This document shows, one piece after another, positions 1-12,223 of a stretch of DNA of 64,000 bases. The notes under the pieces are model-generated. The model saw nothing but the letters and a program-made list of their open reading frames with translations. It was not told the origin of the DNA and made no database searches. Position 1 is the stretch's first letter, and each line of letters opens with the position of its first letter. Both the position numbers and the translations under genes were made by a program. The DNA is from Stenotrophomonas sp. WZN-1 (lineage in GTDB: Bacteria > Pseudomonadota > Gammaproteobacteria > Xanthomonadales > Xanthomonadaceae), in contig NZ_CP021768.1 in NCBI RefSeq assembly GCF_002192255.1, forward strand, positions 1 to 64,000. The letters run 5' to 3'.

Positions 1-1338
1 TTGCTGATGGATGCTTGGTCCCGTAGTCTCGAGCGCCTCGAAGCGGAGTTCCCGCCGGAAGACGTTCATACCTGGTTGAAGCCGCTGCAGGCCGATCTGC
101 GCGTGGACAGCCTGGTGCTGTATGCACCGAATGCCTTCATCGTCGACCAGGTCCGCGAGCTGTACCTCGCCCGGATCCGCGAGCTGCTGGCTCATTTCGC
201 CGGTTTCAGCGACGTTTTTCTTGAAATCGGCTCGCGCCCCCGCCCTGTGGAGGCGCAGAACGCGCCGGTTTCCACGCCGTCGGCGCATGTGTCCAGCGAA
301 CCGCAGGTGCCCTTCGCCGGCAACCTGGACAATCACTACACGTTCGCCAACTTCGTCGAAGGCCGCAGCAACCAGCTGGGCCTGGCCGCCGCCTTCCAGG
401 CAGCGCAGAAGCCGGGCGACCGCGCGCACAACCCGCTGCTGCTGTACGGAGGCACCGGCCTGGGCAAGACCCACCTGATGTTCGCCGCCGGCAACGCCAT
501 GCGCCAGGCCAATCCAGGTGCAAAGGTGTTGTACCTGCGTTCGGAACAGTTCTTCAGCGCGATGATCCGGGCCCTGCAGGAAAAGACCATGGATCAGTTC
601 AAGCGCCAGTTCCAGCAGGTGGACGCGCTGCTGATCGATGACATCCAGTTCTTCGCCGGCAAGGACCGCACCCAGGAAGAGTTCTTCCACACCTTCAACG
701 CGTTGTTCGATGGCAAGCAGCAGATCATCCTGACCTGCGACCGCTATCCGCGCGAGGTCGAAGGCCTGGAAGCACGCCTGAAGTCGCGGCTTGCCTGGGG
801 CCTGTCGGTCGCGATCGAACCGCCGGACTTCGAGACCCGCGCCGCGATCGTGCTGGCCAAGGCACGCGAACGCGGTGCCGAGATTCCCGATGATGTTGCG
901 TTCCTGATCGCCAAGAAGATGCGCTCCAACGTGCGCGACCTTGAAGGTGCGCTCAATACCCTGACCGCCCGCGCCAATTTCACCGGCCGCGCGATCACCA
1001 CCGAATTCGCCCAGGAAACCCTGCGCGATCTGCTGCGCGCCCAGCAGCAGGCGATCAGCATTCCCAACATCCAGAAAACCGTTGCCGACTACTACGGCCT
1101 GCAGATCAAGGATCTGCTGTCGAAGCGTCGGACCCGCTCGCTGGCCCGCCCCCGCCAGGTCGCCATGGCCCTGACCAAGGAACTGACCGAGCACAGCCTG
1201 CCCGAGATCGGCGACGCCTTTGCCGGTCGCGATCACACCACGGTGCTGCATGCCTGCCGCCAGATCCGGACCCTGATGGAAACCGACGGCAAGCTCCGCG
1301 AGGACTGGGACAAGCTGATCCGGAAGCTGAGCGAATGA
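1..1338 (+). CDS. dnaA: Chromosomal replication initiator protein DnaA
   Basis: Initiator ATPase that binds DnaA boxes and melts the origin. The protein has the full domain order: an N-terminal helicase-loading domain (about residues 1-80), a linker, an AAA+ domain with Walker A GGTGLGKT at residues 150-157 and Walker B LLIDDIQF, and a C-terminal DNA-binding domain carrying the DnaA signature [14 protein letters not shown] near residues 408-421. At 445 residues it is slightly short for the family because the linker is short. The reading frame opens with TTG at base 1, and an ATG at base 7 is an equally good start. DnaA boxes lie directly downstream, which suggests autoregulation as well as origin function. 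Identification is certain; the start is open by two codons. Confidence 0.98.
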   Translation: MLMDAWSRSLERLEAEFPPEDVHTWLKPLQADLRVDSLVLYAPNAFIVDQVRELYLARIRELLAHFAGFSDVFLEIGSRPRPVEAQNAPVSTPSAHVSSEPQVPFAGNLDNHYTFANFVEGRSNQLGLAAAFQAAQKPGDRAHNPLLLYGGTGLGKTHLMFAAGNAMRQANPGAKVLYLRSEQFFSAMIRALQEKTMDQFKRQFQQVDALLIDDIQFFAGKDRTQEEFFHTFNALFDGKQQIILTCDRYPREVEGLEARLKSRLAWGLSVAIEPPDFETRAAIVLAKARERGAEIPDDVAFLIAKKMRSNVRDLEGALNTLTARANFTGRAITTEFAQETLRDLLRAQQQAISIPNIQKTVADYYGLQIKDLLSKRRTRSLARPRQVAMALTKELTEHSLPEIGDAFAGRDHTTVLHACRQIRTLMETDGKLREDWDKLIRKLSE

Positions 1339-1406
1339 TGCACGGATGCCGATGAGGCGTCATCGCACAAAACGGTGCAGAATCCGGTAGCAAGCGCGGG
1401 ACACGT

Positions 1407-1415
1407 TGTGGATAA
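1407..1415 (-). promoter_or_regulatory. DnaA box
   Basis: TGTGGATAA on the plus strand is a perfect TTATCCACA on the minus strand. It lies 69 bases after the dnaA stop. Confidence 0.8.
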
Positions 1416-1441
1416 AAATGGCGTCTGAGATCGCGTCGAAT

Positions 1442-1450
1442 TTATCCACA
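1442..1450 (+). promoter_or_regulatory. DnaA box
   Basis: A perfect TTATCCACA on the plus strand, 26 bases downstream of the inverted box at 1407-1415. Confidence 0.8.
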
Positions 1451-1613
1451 GCTTTCCCCACCCCCTGGGGGTCGGTAATACAGAGGGTTTCGAGGTCTGA
1501 AATCCTTTTACTTACAAAGACTTAGCGTTGTTTTCCAGCGATTCTGTCTCTACCAGCACCACCAAGCTTTTGATTTATTCCACATTTTTTAAAGCATAGG
1601 GGCACGGAACCAC

Positions 1614-2714
1614 ATGCGTTTCACACTGCAGCGCGAAGCCTTTCTCAAGCCGTTGGCACAGGTCGTCAACGTGGTCGAACGCCGCCAGACCCTTCCGGTT
1701 CTGGCCAATTTCCTGGTCCAGGTGCAGAACGGCCAGCTGTCGCTGACCGGTACCGACCTGGAAGTGGAGATGGTGTCGCGGATCGCGGTTGAAGATGCCC
1801 AGGACGGCGAAACCACCATCCCCGCCCGCAAGCTGTTCGAGATCATCCGCGCCCTGCCCGACGGCAGCCGGATCACCGTCTCGCAGACCGGTGACAAGAT
1901 CACCGTGCAGGCAGGCCGCAGCCGCTTCACCCTGGCCACCCTGCCCTCCAATGACTTCCCGTCGGTTGACGAAGTGGAAGCCACCGAGCGCGTGGCCATC
2001 GGCGAAGCGACCCTGAAGGAACTGATCGAGCGCACCGCGTTCGCGATGGCCCAGCAGGACGTGCGCTACTACCTCAACGGCCTGCTGTTCGATCTGCGCG
2101 GCGATGCCCTGCGTACCGTCGCCACCGACGGCCACCGACTGGCGCTGTGTGAAACCGATCTGGCCAAGCCCAGCGGTTCCAAGCGCCAGATCATCGTGCC
2201 GCGCAAGGGCGTGACCGAACTGCAGCGCCTTCTGGAAAGCGGTGATCGCGAGATCGAGCTGGAAGTCGGCCGCAGCCACGTCCGCGTCAAGCGCGACGAT
2301 GTCACCTTCACCTCCAAGCTGATCGACGGCCGATTCCCGGACTACGAAGCGGTGATTCCGATCGGTGCCGACCGTGAAGTGAAGGTTGATCGCGAAGCGC
2401 TGCGTGCCTCGCTGCAGCGTGCCGCGATCCTGTCCAACGAGAAGTACCGCGGCATCCGCGTGGAAGTCTCGCCGGGCAACCTGAAGATCAGCGCGCACAA
2501 CCCGGAGCAGGAAGAAGCCCAGGAAGAGATCGAAGCCGACACCACGGTCAGTGATCTGGCCATCGGCTTCAACGTGAACTACCTGCTGGATGCCCTGTCC
2601 GCCCTGCGCGATGAGGAAGTCATCATCCAGCTGCGCGACTCCAACTCCTCCGCGCTGGTGCGTGAATCGAGCAGCGAGAAGTCGCGCCACGTGGTGATGC
2701 CGCTGCGTCTCTGA
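1614..2714 (+). CDS. dnaN: DNA polymerase III beta sliding clamp
   Basis: Ring-shaped processivity clamp that tethers DNA polymerase III and other clamp-binding proteins to DNA. The 366-residue product is the standard bacterial length for three repeated clamp domains. It begins MRFTLQREAFLKPL and ends with the characteristic clamp C-terminus RHVVMPLRL. The gene stands between dnaA and recF, the usual order. A strong factor-independent terminator follows 30 bases after the stop, so dnaN is probably not co-transcribed with recF, which is also separated by almost 1 kb. Confidence 0.98.
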   Translation: MRFTLQREAFLKPLAQVVNVVERRQTLPVLANFLVQVQNGQLSLTGTDLEVEMVSRIAVEDAQDGETTIPARKLFEIIRALPDGSRITVSQTGDKITVQAGRSRFTLATLPSNDFPSVDEVEATERVAIGEATLKELIERTAFAMAQQDVRYYLNGLLFDLRGDALRTVATDGHRLALCETDLAKPSGSKRQIIVPRKGVTELQRLLESGDREIELEVGRSHVRVKRDDVTFTSKLIDGRFPDYEAVIPIGADREVKVDREALRASLQRAAILSNEKYRGIRVEVSPGNLKISAHNPEQEEAQEEIEADTTVSDLAIGFNVNYLLDALSALRDEEVIIQLRDSNSSALVRESSSEKSRHVVMPLRL

Positions 2715-2723
2715 CAGCAGCGT

Positions 2724-2739
2724 TGTTCCACGTGGAACC
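2724..2739 (+). promoter_or_regulatory. parS-like ParB binding site
   Basis: TGTTCCACGTGGAACC contains the palindrome GTTCCACGTGGAAC, which matches the ParB-binding parS form known from pseudomonads. It sits between the dnaN stop and the dnaN terminator. Confidence 0.8.
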
Positions 2740-2744
2740 GAAGG

Positions 2745-2775
2745 ACGCCCGGGATCTTCCCGGGCGTTTTTTTTT
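2745..2775 (+). terminator. Factor-independent terminator of dnaN
   Basis: A 10-bp perfect stem ACGCCCGGGA / TCCCGGGCGT (2745-2754 with 2758-2767) and a three-base loop are followed by an uninterrupted run of T to 2775. Confidence 0.93.
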
Positions 2776-2777
2776 AG

Positions 2778-2791
2778 GTTCCACGTGGAGC
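2778..2791 (+). promoter_or_regulatory. Degenerate parS-like site
   Basis: GTTCCACGTGGAGC differs from the parS core GTTCCACGTGGAAC at one position. It lies directly after the dnaN terminator and 40 bases from the perfect site at 2724-2739. Confidence 0.55.
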
Positions 2792-3231
2792 ATTGAAGGC
2801 GAGCCATTGAGCTGAATCCTGTCCAGCCGGGAGTTGGCGGTCGGTGGATGCTTGGTGGCTCCGACTGATCCTTCTGGGATGGTTGCACTGGAGACGCTGG
2901 ATAGCGGGCCGCGTGTGCATGGATCACTGTGAATCGCTTTGGGGTGCAGCTTCAGGATTCTCAGATCGAGCTTCCGCACCGTGCGTTCCCATCAGCGAGC
3001 GAATGGAACGCGGCTATGAACGTTCGCAGCCCTTCTGGAAACGCCACTGTCCACAGCCCTGGTTTGGGGCAGATCGGGGCAAGCCTAGCTTCTAAATCTG
3101 GGTATAAATCTAAAGCATGGTGGTGATGGTAGGGCCAGATTTCGTGGAGAAATACCTTATCTAACTGATTTAAAAGAGATTTATGCACCTGAAACCCCCT
3201 GTATAGAGGCGCCTCAGGCTGGGGGGGAACC

Positions 3232-3299
3232 TGTGGATAGTTTTAAGGGCAAGGTAAAAGGGCTTTTTTATCCACAGATTGCCCATACCTTGTGTATAA
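3232..3299. promoter_or_regulatory. Cluster of three DnaA boxes
   Basis: Three boxes fall within 68 bases: TGTGGATAG at 3232-3240 (one mismatch, minus strand), a perfect TTATCCACA at 3268-3276 (plus), and TGTGTATAA at 3291-3299 (TTATACACA, minus). A weaker TGTGGACAG follows at 3315-3323. AT-rich DNA lies immediately upstream. Confidence 0.75.
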
Positions 3300-3705
3300 G
3301 TCATACATGCCCGCTGTGGACAGCGTGAAACGGTCGGCATGAATTTCTTGAAATCTGTGGAACCGTCCAGGAGAGGGCGTCGTAGATTTCAAGGAATCTG
3401 CGGGTCATCCAGAGCGACTGCCGAAGTGGTACCTCGGTGGTGCGGCGCGATGAGCCGTGAAATCGTTGAATTCTGCGGGACTACACCCTGTCACCCGCTG
3501 CAGATTTGAAGGATTTCCAGGACCGTTCAGGGCTGTGATAACGCCTTGCGTTGAGGCGGCGCCACGTGGAACACGTGATCCGGATCCGGCCTTGATCAAC
3601 CCATCCGCTCGGCAGCCGCTTCGGGCCATGTCGGCTTGACCGATGCAGTAAGCTGATGGATTCCCCGTCCCTCTACCGCCCCGTGCGGATGGTCCTTCGC
3701 GCCCC

Positions 3706-4800
3706 ATGCTTATCCGCCGCCTCGCCCTGCACCAACTGCGTCGCTTCAGTGCGGTGGAACTGTCGCCCCAGCCAGGATTGAACCTGCTCACCGGTGACAA
3801 CGGTGCCGGCAAGACCAGCGTGCTCGAGGCCCTGCATCTGATGGCTTATGGGCGCAGCTTCCGTGGTCGTGTCCGCGATGGATTGGTGCGCCAGGGCCAG
3901 GAAGCGCTGGAGATCTTCGTGGAATGGGACGAACGGCGGGCCAATCACCCTCCGCACCGCCGAAAGGCGGGCCTGCGCCACAGTGGCCAGGACTGGAAGG
4001 GACGTTTGGACGGCGAAGACGTGGCCCAGCTTGGCAATCTGTGCGCAGCGCTTGCCGTCGTCACGTTCGAGCCGGGCAGCCATGCGTTGGTCAGCGGTGG
4101 TGGTGAACCCCGCCGCCGCTTCCTCGATTGGGGCTTGTTCCACGTGGAACCTGATTTCCTGTCCCTGTGGCGTCGGTACTCGCGGGCACTGAAACAGCGC
4201 AACGCCCTGCTCAAGCAGGGTGGCCCGTCGCGGATGCTGGATACTTGGGATCACGAACTGGCCGAAGCCGGCGAGCCTCTGACGAGCCGTCGCCAGCACT
4301 ACCTGGAGCGTCTGCAGCAGCGCACCGTGGCTCTGGCTTCCAGTCTGGCCCCGCAACTCGGCATCCAGGCACTGGAACTCAGCCCGGGCTGGCGTCGGCA
4401 CGAGCTCCCTCTGGCCGATGCCCTGCTTCTGGCCCGGGAACGTGACCGCCAGGCCGGGTACACCTCGGTCGGCCCGCACCGGGCAGACTGGAGCGTGGAT
4501 TTCCATAGCATTCCTGGTCGCGATGCGCTGTCCCGGGGCCAGGCCAAGCTGACGGCATTGGCCTGCCTGCTGGCGCAGGCTGAGGACTATGCCGAGCAGC
4601 GCGGCGAATGGCCGGTGATCGCGTTGGACGATCTGGCCTCCGAGCTGGATCGCACCCACCAGGCGCGGGTTCTGGAGCGCCTGCTCAACGGACCGGCACA
4701 GATCTTCATCACCGCCACCGAAACGCCGGCGGCGCTGGAAGAACTGACCCACATCGCCCGGTTCCACGTGGAACATGCACAGATCGTGGCTGTGCCATAG
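3706..4800 (+). CDS. recF: DNA replication and repair protein RecF
   Basis: SMC-like ATPase that helps load RecA at single-strand gaps. The 364-residue protein has Walker A GDNGAGKT at residues 30-37, the family signature near VGPHRADW, and the C-terminal Walker B and D-loop segment [15 protein letters not shown]. It stands in the usual place between dnaN and gyrB. Two perfect parS-like palindromes are embedded in its coding sequence, each read as the residues FHVE, so codon choice here seems constrained by ParB binding as well as by protein function. Confidence 0.97.
   Translation: MLIRRLALHQLRRFSAVELSPQPGLNLLTGDNGAGKTSVLEALHLMAYGRSFRGRVRDGLVRQGQEALEIFVEWDERRANHPPHRRKAGLRHSGQDWKGRLDGEDVAQLGNLCAALAVVTFEPGSHALVSGGGEPRRRFLDWGLFHVEPDFLSLWRRYSRALKQRNALLKQGGPSRMLDTWDHELAEAGEPLTSRRQHYLERLQQRTVALASSLAPQLGIQALELSPGWRRHELPLADALLLARERDRQAGYTSVGPHRADWSVDFHSIPGRDALSRGQAKLTALACLLAQAEDYAEQRGEWPVIALDDLASELDRTHQARVLERLLNGPAQIFITATETPAALEELTHIARFHVEHAQIVAVP
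4136..4151 (+). promoter_or_regulatory. parS-like site inside recF
   Basis: TGTTCCACGTGGAACC has a perfect core palindrome and lies in frame within recF (residues LFHVEP). Confidence 0.8.
4760..4775 (+). promoter_or_regulatory. parS-like site at the 3' end of recF
   Basis: GGTTCCACGTGGAACA has a perfect core palindrome and encodes RFHVEH near the RecF C-terminus. Confidence 0.8.
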
Positions 4801-4829
4801 TGGGCACATCAGGGCCGCTCGACCCCGGC

Positions 4830-7372
<2,543 letters not shown>

Positions 7373-7386
7373 CACAATCGGGACCT

Positions 7387-7414
7387 GGCCGGTGCGCGGG
7401 GAGCTGCACCGGCC
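7387..7414 (+). terminator. Hairpin after gyrB, possible terminator
   Basis: GGCCGGTGC (7387-7395) pairs with GCACCGGCC (7406-7414). There is no T run, so it may only stabilise or attenuate the gyrB transcript ahead of the next gene. Confidence 0.4.
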
Positions 7415-7439
7415 TTCGTCCCTTGAACGCAGGTACCTG

Positions 7440-8288
7440 ATGTCCGCATCCGCCCCGGTCTCCGCCGCTCCGCCACCGTTTCCGCCGGCGTCCACCCCGC
7501 CGCGCGCCGTGGCACCGTTGGCAGGTTTCTTCATCGACCTGGGCATCGCCGCCGTCACCCTGGTCGGCCTGAGCATGGTCACCGGCCTGTTCTGGGGCTT
7601 CTACCGTGCGATCGTGGTCAGCCGCGCCAACGCCGCGGCCAATGGCGGCGCACTGACACCTGACACCGTCGGCGCCGCAGTGGGCCAGCCCGGTGCCCTG
7701 GCGCAGATCCTGATGGCCCTGATCGCCACCGGTGGCGCCGCACTGCTGCTGTACTTCTGGCGCCGCCCGGCGAACGCCGGTGAACGCCTGGCCTCGCGAC
7801 AGGCGCTGCAGCGGCCTTCCACCTGGGGGTGGACCCTGCTGGTGGCCACGCTGATCGTGCTTGGCAGCAACGGCATCGCGTTCCTTTCCAAGCAGTTCGG
7901 CATCGAGCCGGTGCCGACCAACGTGGAACTGATGCAGAGCGCGATCGCGCGCTTCCCGTTGTTCCTGGTGCTGTTTGCGGTCGTCCTCGCCCCCGCCTAC
8001 GAAGAGCTGCTGTTCCGCCGTGTCCTGTTCGGGCGCCTGTGGCAGGCCGGCCGCCCCTGGCTGGGCCTCATCCTCAGCAGCCTGGCGTTCGCCCTGGTCC
8101 ATGAAGTGCCCGGTGTCAGCAAGAATTCGCTGCTGGGCATGGCACAGCTGTGGCTGGTCTACGGGGGCATGGGCGCCGCCTTCTGCTGGCTGTACCGCCG
8201 CACCGGCACGCTGTGGGCGGCGATCACCGCGCATGCGCTGAACAACGCGGTTGCGCTCGCCGCAATGGTGTTCCTGGGGTCAACGTAA
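7440..8288 (+). CDS. CPBP-family intramembrane metalloprotease
   Basis: Predicted multi-pass inner-membrane protein of the CAAX/bacteriocin-processing protease (CPBP, ABI) family. The 282-residue product has hydrophobic segments near residues 30-55, 88-107, 130-150 and 172-187. Motif 1 is EELLFRR (Glu188, Glu189, Arg193), motif 2 His is near FALVHEVPG (His221), and a final AHALNNAVAL supplies the last conserved His and Asn. The substrate cannot be inferred. It follows gyrB by 67 bases, behind a hairpin. The ATG at 7440 is chosen because the upstream extension is low-complexity and overlaps the hairpin. Confidence 0.85.
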   Translation: MSASAPVSAAPPPFPPASTPPRAVAPLAGFFIDLGIAAVTLVGLSMVTGLFWGFYRAIVVSRANAAANGGALTPDTVGAAVGQPGALAQILMALIATGGAALLLYFWRRPANAGERLASRQALQRPSTWGWTLLVATLIVLGSNGIAFLSKQFGIEPVPTNVELMQSAIARFPLFLVLFAVVLAPAYEELLFRRVLFGRLWQAGRPWLGLILSSLAFALVHEVPGVSKNSLLGMAQLWLVYGGMGAAFCWLYRRTGTLWAAITAHALNNAVALAAMVFLGST

Positions 8289-8359
8289 CGCCGTGCCCGC
8301 TTGACGAAAGATTAAGCAGGTACGCTACACACTGCGCACATGAACACGGGGGCGGACCC

Positions 8360-9166
8360 ATGAAACAACTGCTGCTGGCTCTAGTCATCACCACCGTGGT
8401 CAGTGCCTGTGCGACCACCACCTCGCCAACCGGAAGACGGCAGATGGTGGGCGGCGTATCGCAGGCACAGCTTGACCAGCTCGGCGCGCAGGCGTTTGCC
8501 GAGACCAAGCAGAAAGAGAAGATCAGCACGGATGGTCGCCAGAACGGCTACGTGCAATGCGTGGTCAATGCGCTGGTCGCACAGTTGCCGCCTCAGTACC
8601 GTGGCGTACGGTGGGAGACCGCCGTATTCGTCGACAAGGAACCGAACGCCTTTGCCCTGCCCGGCGGCAAAGTGGGCGTGAACACCGGCATCTTCACCGT
8701 CGCCAAGAACCAGGACCAGTTGGCTGCTGTGATCGGCCATGAGATCGGCCATGTCATCGCGCGTCACCACGAAGAACGCATTACCCGGCAGATGGGCGCG
8801 CAGACCGGCCTGGCCGTGCTGGGCGCGCTGGCCGGTGCCGCCTATGGCGATGGCGCCGCCAGTACGGTCAACCAGCTGGGTGGGATGGGCGCGCAGACGG
8901 CCTTCCTGCTGCCAGGCTCGCGCACCCAGGAAAGCGAGGCAGACGTGATTGGCCAGCGGCTGATGGCGCAGGCCGGATTCAACCCGGCCCAGGCCGTGGA
9001 CCTGTGGCAGAACATGATGGCCGCCAGCGGCGGCCGCAGCCCGCAATGGCTGTCCACCCACCCCGATCCGGTCAACCGGATCCAGGAGCTGCGACGTGAC
9101 GCACCGGGCCTGACGCCGGTCTATCAGCAGGCGCAGGCGGCCGGGCTGCGGCCAAAGTGCGGATGA
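8360..9166 (+). CDS. M48-family metalloprotease, lipoprotein
   Basis: Periplasmic zinc protease of the M48 (BepA/LoiP-like) family, which works in outer-membrane protein quality control. The 268-residue protein starts with a lipoprotein signal (MKQLLLALVITTVVSAC, lipidated Cys17). It has the zinc motif HEIGH at residues 127-131 followed by ARHHEE, and the third ligand region ESEAD near residue 195. The frame is open upstream, but only the ATG at 8360 gives a signal peptide. There is no C-terminal TPR domain, so it resembles LoiP/YcaL more than BepA. The exact target is unknown. Confidence 0.88.
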   Translation: MKQLLLALVITTVVSACATTTSPTGRRQMVGGVSQAQLDQLGAQAFAETKQKEKISTDGRQNGYVQCVVNALVAQLPPQYRGVRWETAVFVDKEPNAFALPGGKVGVNTGIFTVAKNQDQLAAVIGHEIGHVIARHHEERITRQMGAQTGLAVLGALAGAAYGDGAASTVNQLGGMGAQTAFLLPGSRTQESEADVIGQRLMAQAGFNPAQAVDLWQNMMAASGGRSPQWLSTHPDPVNRIQELRRDAPGLTPVYQQAQAAGLRPKCG

Positions 9167-9298
9167 GTGCGCAGTTCTATGCTGTATTGCAGCACATAAA
9201 ACGATTTCTCACGCCATCTGTTTCTGATACGTTTGGCGGCTCAGATTTTTCTGACAGTCCGACTTTGCCGCTATCCGGCGGTTCGATCGAGGTGAACG

Positions 9299-10492
9299 AT
9301 GATTTTCCGTAACCACAAAGCTGTGCTTTCCGTCCTCGTCGCGACCGCCCTGACCGGCGCCGTGGTCACCGATGCCTTTGCGCAGTCCTCGCGTTCCTCC
9401 GACCGTGGCAGCCGCGGCGGCAGCAGCAAGCAGGCCAAGGCCGAACCGCTGTACCCGAATGCGACCCGCCAGGAGCCGACCGCCAAGGCCTCGGCCAAGA
9501 TGGGCAGCAAGCTGCAGAAAATGATCGACAGCTACAACAAGGAAAAGTTCCCGGAGACGCGCACGCAGGCTGACGCGATCCTGGCCGACAGCGCTTCCAA
9601 CGAGTACGACAAGTCGCTGGCCGCGCAGCTGGCCTCGCAGGCTGCCTACCAGACCGATGACACCCCGGCCGCCATCGCCTACCTGAAGCAGGTGATCCAG
9701 TTCAACGGCCTGGACAACAACGGCCACTTCCAGTCGATGCTGATGCTGGGCCAGCTGCAGCTGCAGGAAGACCAGACCGCCGAAGGCCTGGCCACCCTGG
9801 ACAAGTACTTCGCCGAGAGCAAGTCGACCAAGCCGGAAGAGCTGATCGCCAAGGGCCAGGCGCTGTACCAGCTGGAGCGCTACCAGGAAGCGATCCCGGT
9901 GCTGAAGCAGGCCATCGCCGGCGCCGCCGAGCCGAAGGACAACTGGAACCAGCTGCTGATGGCGGCCCTGTCCGAAGCCGGCCAGACCGGTGAGGCCGTG
10001 CAGGCCGCAGAAGCGCTGGCGGCCAAGAACCCGACGGACAAGAAGGCCCAGCTGAATCTGGCCAACATGTACATGCAGGCTGACCAGATGCCGAAGGCCG
10101 CCGCGGTGATGGACAAGCTGCGCAGCAGCGGCCAGCTCACCGAAGAGCGCGAGTACAAGCAGCTGTACTCGATCTATGCCAACACCGAGAACAAGGAAAA
10201 GGACGTCATCGCGGTCATCAACGAAGGGTTGCAGAAGGGCATCCTGAAGCCGGATTACCAGGTCTACCTGGCGCTGGCCCAGTCCTACTACTACTCCGAC
10301 CAGGTGCCGCAGGCGATCGATGCGTGGCAGAAGGCCGCCCCGCTCTCCAAGGACGGTGAGACCTACCTGAACCTGGCACGCGTCCTGCATGCCGAAGGTC
10401 GCGTCCCCGAGGCCAAGCAGGCCGCCCAGCAGGCGCTGGCGAAGGGCGTGAAGAACCAGGCTGATGCCAAAAAAATCATCAACCTGAAGTAA
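9299..10492 (+). CDS. Exported tetratricopeptide repeat protein upstream of tonB
   Basis: A 397-residue protein with an N-terminal signal peptide (cleavage near DAFAQ, residue 28), a basic Ser/Gly-rich stretch, then tandem helical TPR-like units over most of its length. TPR proteins act as scaffolds, and no enzymatic motif is present. It precedes tonB by 143 bases in the same direction. This position suggests, without proving, a role in assembly or regulation of the TonB system. The start ATG follows a GGTGAACG leader. Confidence 0.8.
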   Translation: MIFRNHKAVLSVLVATALTGAVVTDAFAQSSRSSDRGSRGGSSKQAKAEPLYPNATRQEPTAKASAKMGSKLQKMIDSYNKEKFPETRTQADAILADSASNEYDKSLAAQLASQAAYQTDDTPAAIAYLKQVIQFNGLDNNGHFQSMLMLGQLQLQEDQTAEGLATLDKYFAESKSTKPEELIAKGQALYQLERYQEAIPVLKQAIAGAAEPKDNWNQLLMAALSEAGQTGEAVQAAEALAAKNPTDKKAQLNLANMYMQADQMPKAAAVMDKLRSSGQLTEEREYKQLYSIYANTENKEKDVIAVINEGLQKGILKPDYQVYLALAQSYYYSDQVPQAIDAWQKAAPLSKDGETYLNLARVLHAEGRVPEAKQAAQQALAKGVKNQADAKKIINLK

Positions 10493-10521
10493 GTAGGAAT
10501 AACGCCTGAATGCCTGCTCAG

Positions 10522-10552
10522 TTGATGCGCAGGCGCTCAGGATTGGTATAAG
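10522..10552 (+). promoter_or_regulatory. Possible tonB promoter
   Basis: TTGATG (10522-10527) and TATAAG (10547-10552) are spaced by 19 bases, with a TGG extended -10 feature. They lie 84 bases before the chosen tonB start. No clear Fur box was found. Confidence 0.4.
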
Positions 10553-10635
10553 CTTGGAGGTTCCTGCGGTGTCATGCACCGCTGATCAGGGATCCCGCCC
10601 CCGGGATTCCGGCCCCACTATTGAGCTCTTGGCGC

Positions 10636-11304
<669 letters not shown>

Positions 11305-11400
11305 TGCGCCCGGGTGGCCGCCTGGCCACCCCCGCTCCCAGTTCGATTGTTTAGCTTAGCTACACCCTTTATCACCACACACACAACAAAGGTAAGCGTC

Positions 11401-12162
11401 ATGCTGCAGGAAATTTTCATCGCCGCTGCTGCCGGGGGCAATCCGTCCAACGCCCTGTCGCAGATGGGCTTCGAGCACCTGATCCACGAAATGACCACCA
11501 AGCCGGGTGATTTCGCGGTTTCCTGGGTCGTGCTGCTGACCCTGATCGCCATGTCGGCCATGTCCTGGTACTGGACCGTCATCAACATCTTCCGTGCCAC
11601 CCGCCTGAAGAGCGCCGCTGATCGCGTCGTCAGCCTGTTCTGGGACACCCCGAACGCGCAGGACGCCATCCGTGCGATGGAAGAACAGCCGGCTTCGGAG
11701 CCGTTCTCGAAGATCGCCCTGGACGCTGCCCAGGCAGCTGCCCACCACCAGCGCGCTGAAGGCGGTGCTACCGGCGGCGTCGGTGAGAACCTGAGCCGTT
11801 CGGAGTTCGTCGACCGCGCTCTGCGTCAGGCCGTCACCCGCGAAAGCAACAAGCTGCAGTCGGGCATGACCCTGCTGGCCACCGTCGGCGCAACCGCTCC
11901 GTTCGTCGGTCTGCTGGGTACCGTGTGGGGCATCTACGGCGCGCTGATCAAGATCGGTGCCACCGGCTCCGCTTCGATCGACGCCGTTGCCGGCCCGGTG
12001 GGTGAAGCGCTGATCATGACCGCGATCGGTCTGTTCGTCGCAATCCCGGCCGTGTTCGCCTTCAACTTCTTCAGCAAGATCAACAGCGCGACCATCAGCA
12101 AGTTCGATACCTTCGCGCACGACCTGCACGACTTCTTCGCCACCGGTTCGCGCGTCCGCTAA
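11401..12162 (+). CDS. exbB: Biopolymer transport protein ExbB (MotA/TolQ/ExbB family)
   Basis: Pentameric inner-membrane proton-channel subunit of the TonB complex. The 253-residue protein has a first membrane helix near residues 40-60 (VSWVVLLTLIAMSAMSWYW), a cytoplasmic domain, and the two conserved C-terminal helices (LLATVGATAPFVGLLGTVWG and MTAIGLFVAIPAVFAFNFF). The ATG at 11401 is 96 bases after tonB. An ExbB-type function follows from its place between tonB and two exbD genes. Confidence 0.95.
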   Translation: MLQEIFIAAAAGGNPSNALSQMGFEHLIHEMTTKPGDFAVSWVVLLTLIAMSAMSWYWTVINIFRATRLKSAADRVVSLFWDTPNAQDAIRAMEEQPASEPFSKIALDAAQAAAHHQRAEGGATGGVGENLSRSEFVDRALRQAVTRESNKLQSGMTLLATVGATAPFVGLLGTVWGIYGALIKIGATGSASIDAVAGPVGEALIMTAIGLFVAIPAVFAFNFFSKINSATISKFDTFAHDLHDFFATGSRVR

Positions 12163-12223
12163 TTGCGGCGCGCGTCACCCAGCGACGAAGTAAGTAGTCA
12201 CCAAGATCTAGACGGAGCCCGTT

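Larger units (their letters stand above)
1339..1613. other. dnaA-dnaN gap with DnaA boxes, candidate origin part
   Basis: This 275-base gap holds no gene. It carries two perfect DnaA boxes in opposite orientation (1407-1415 and 1442-1450), a degenerate box TATTCCACA at 1576-1584, and an AT-richer stretch from about 1495 to 1605 just before dnaN. Such a layout fits an origin or an origin sub-region plus the dnaN promoter. Whether replication starts here or in the dnaN-recF gap cannot be decided from sequence alone. Confidence 0.55.
2776..3705. other. dnaN-recF gap with DnaA-box cluster, candidate oriC
   Basis: No convincing gene lies in this 930-base gap; the open frames are short, lack start signals and have atypical codon use. 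It holds a parS variant (2778-2791), an AT-rich stretch (about 3090-3215), a cluster of DnaA boxes (3232-3299), a 10-bp inverted repeat (3347-3356 with 3384-3393) and repeated GATTTNAAGGA-like words to about 3525. The density of boxes beside AT-rich DNA is what an origin looks like. The recF promoter must also lie in its distal part. Confidence 0.55.

Noticed and set aside
2844..3188. Short open frames in the dnaN-recF gap
   Set aside because: They lack ribosome sites and family resemblance, overlap each other on both strands, and cover the AT-rich candidate origin.
3558..3573. GGCGCCACGTGGAACA as a further parS site
   Set aside because: Only the right half matches; three mismatches in the left half make ParB binding doubtful.
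7437..8287. An N-terminally extended CPBP protease starting at 7392
   Set aside because: The extension overlaps the hairpin after gyrB and is not protein-like; the ATG at 7440 is better.
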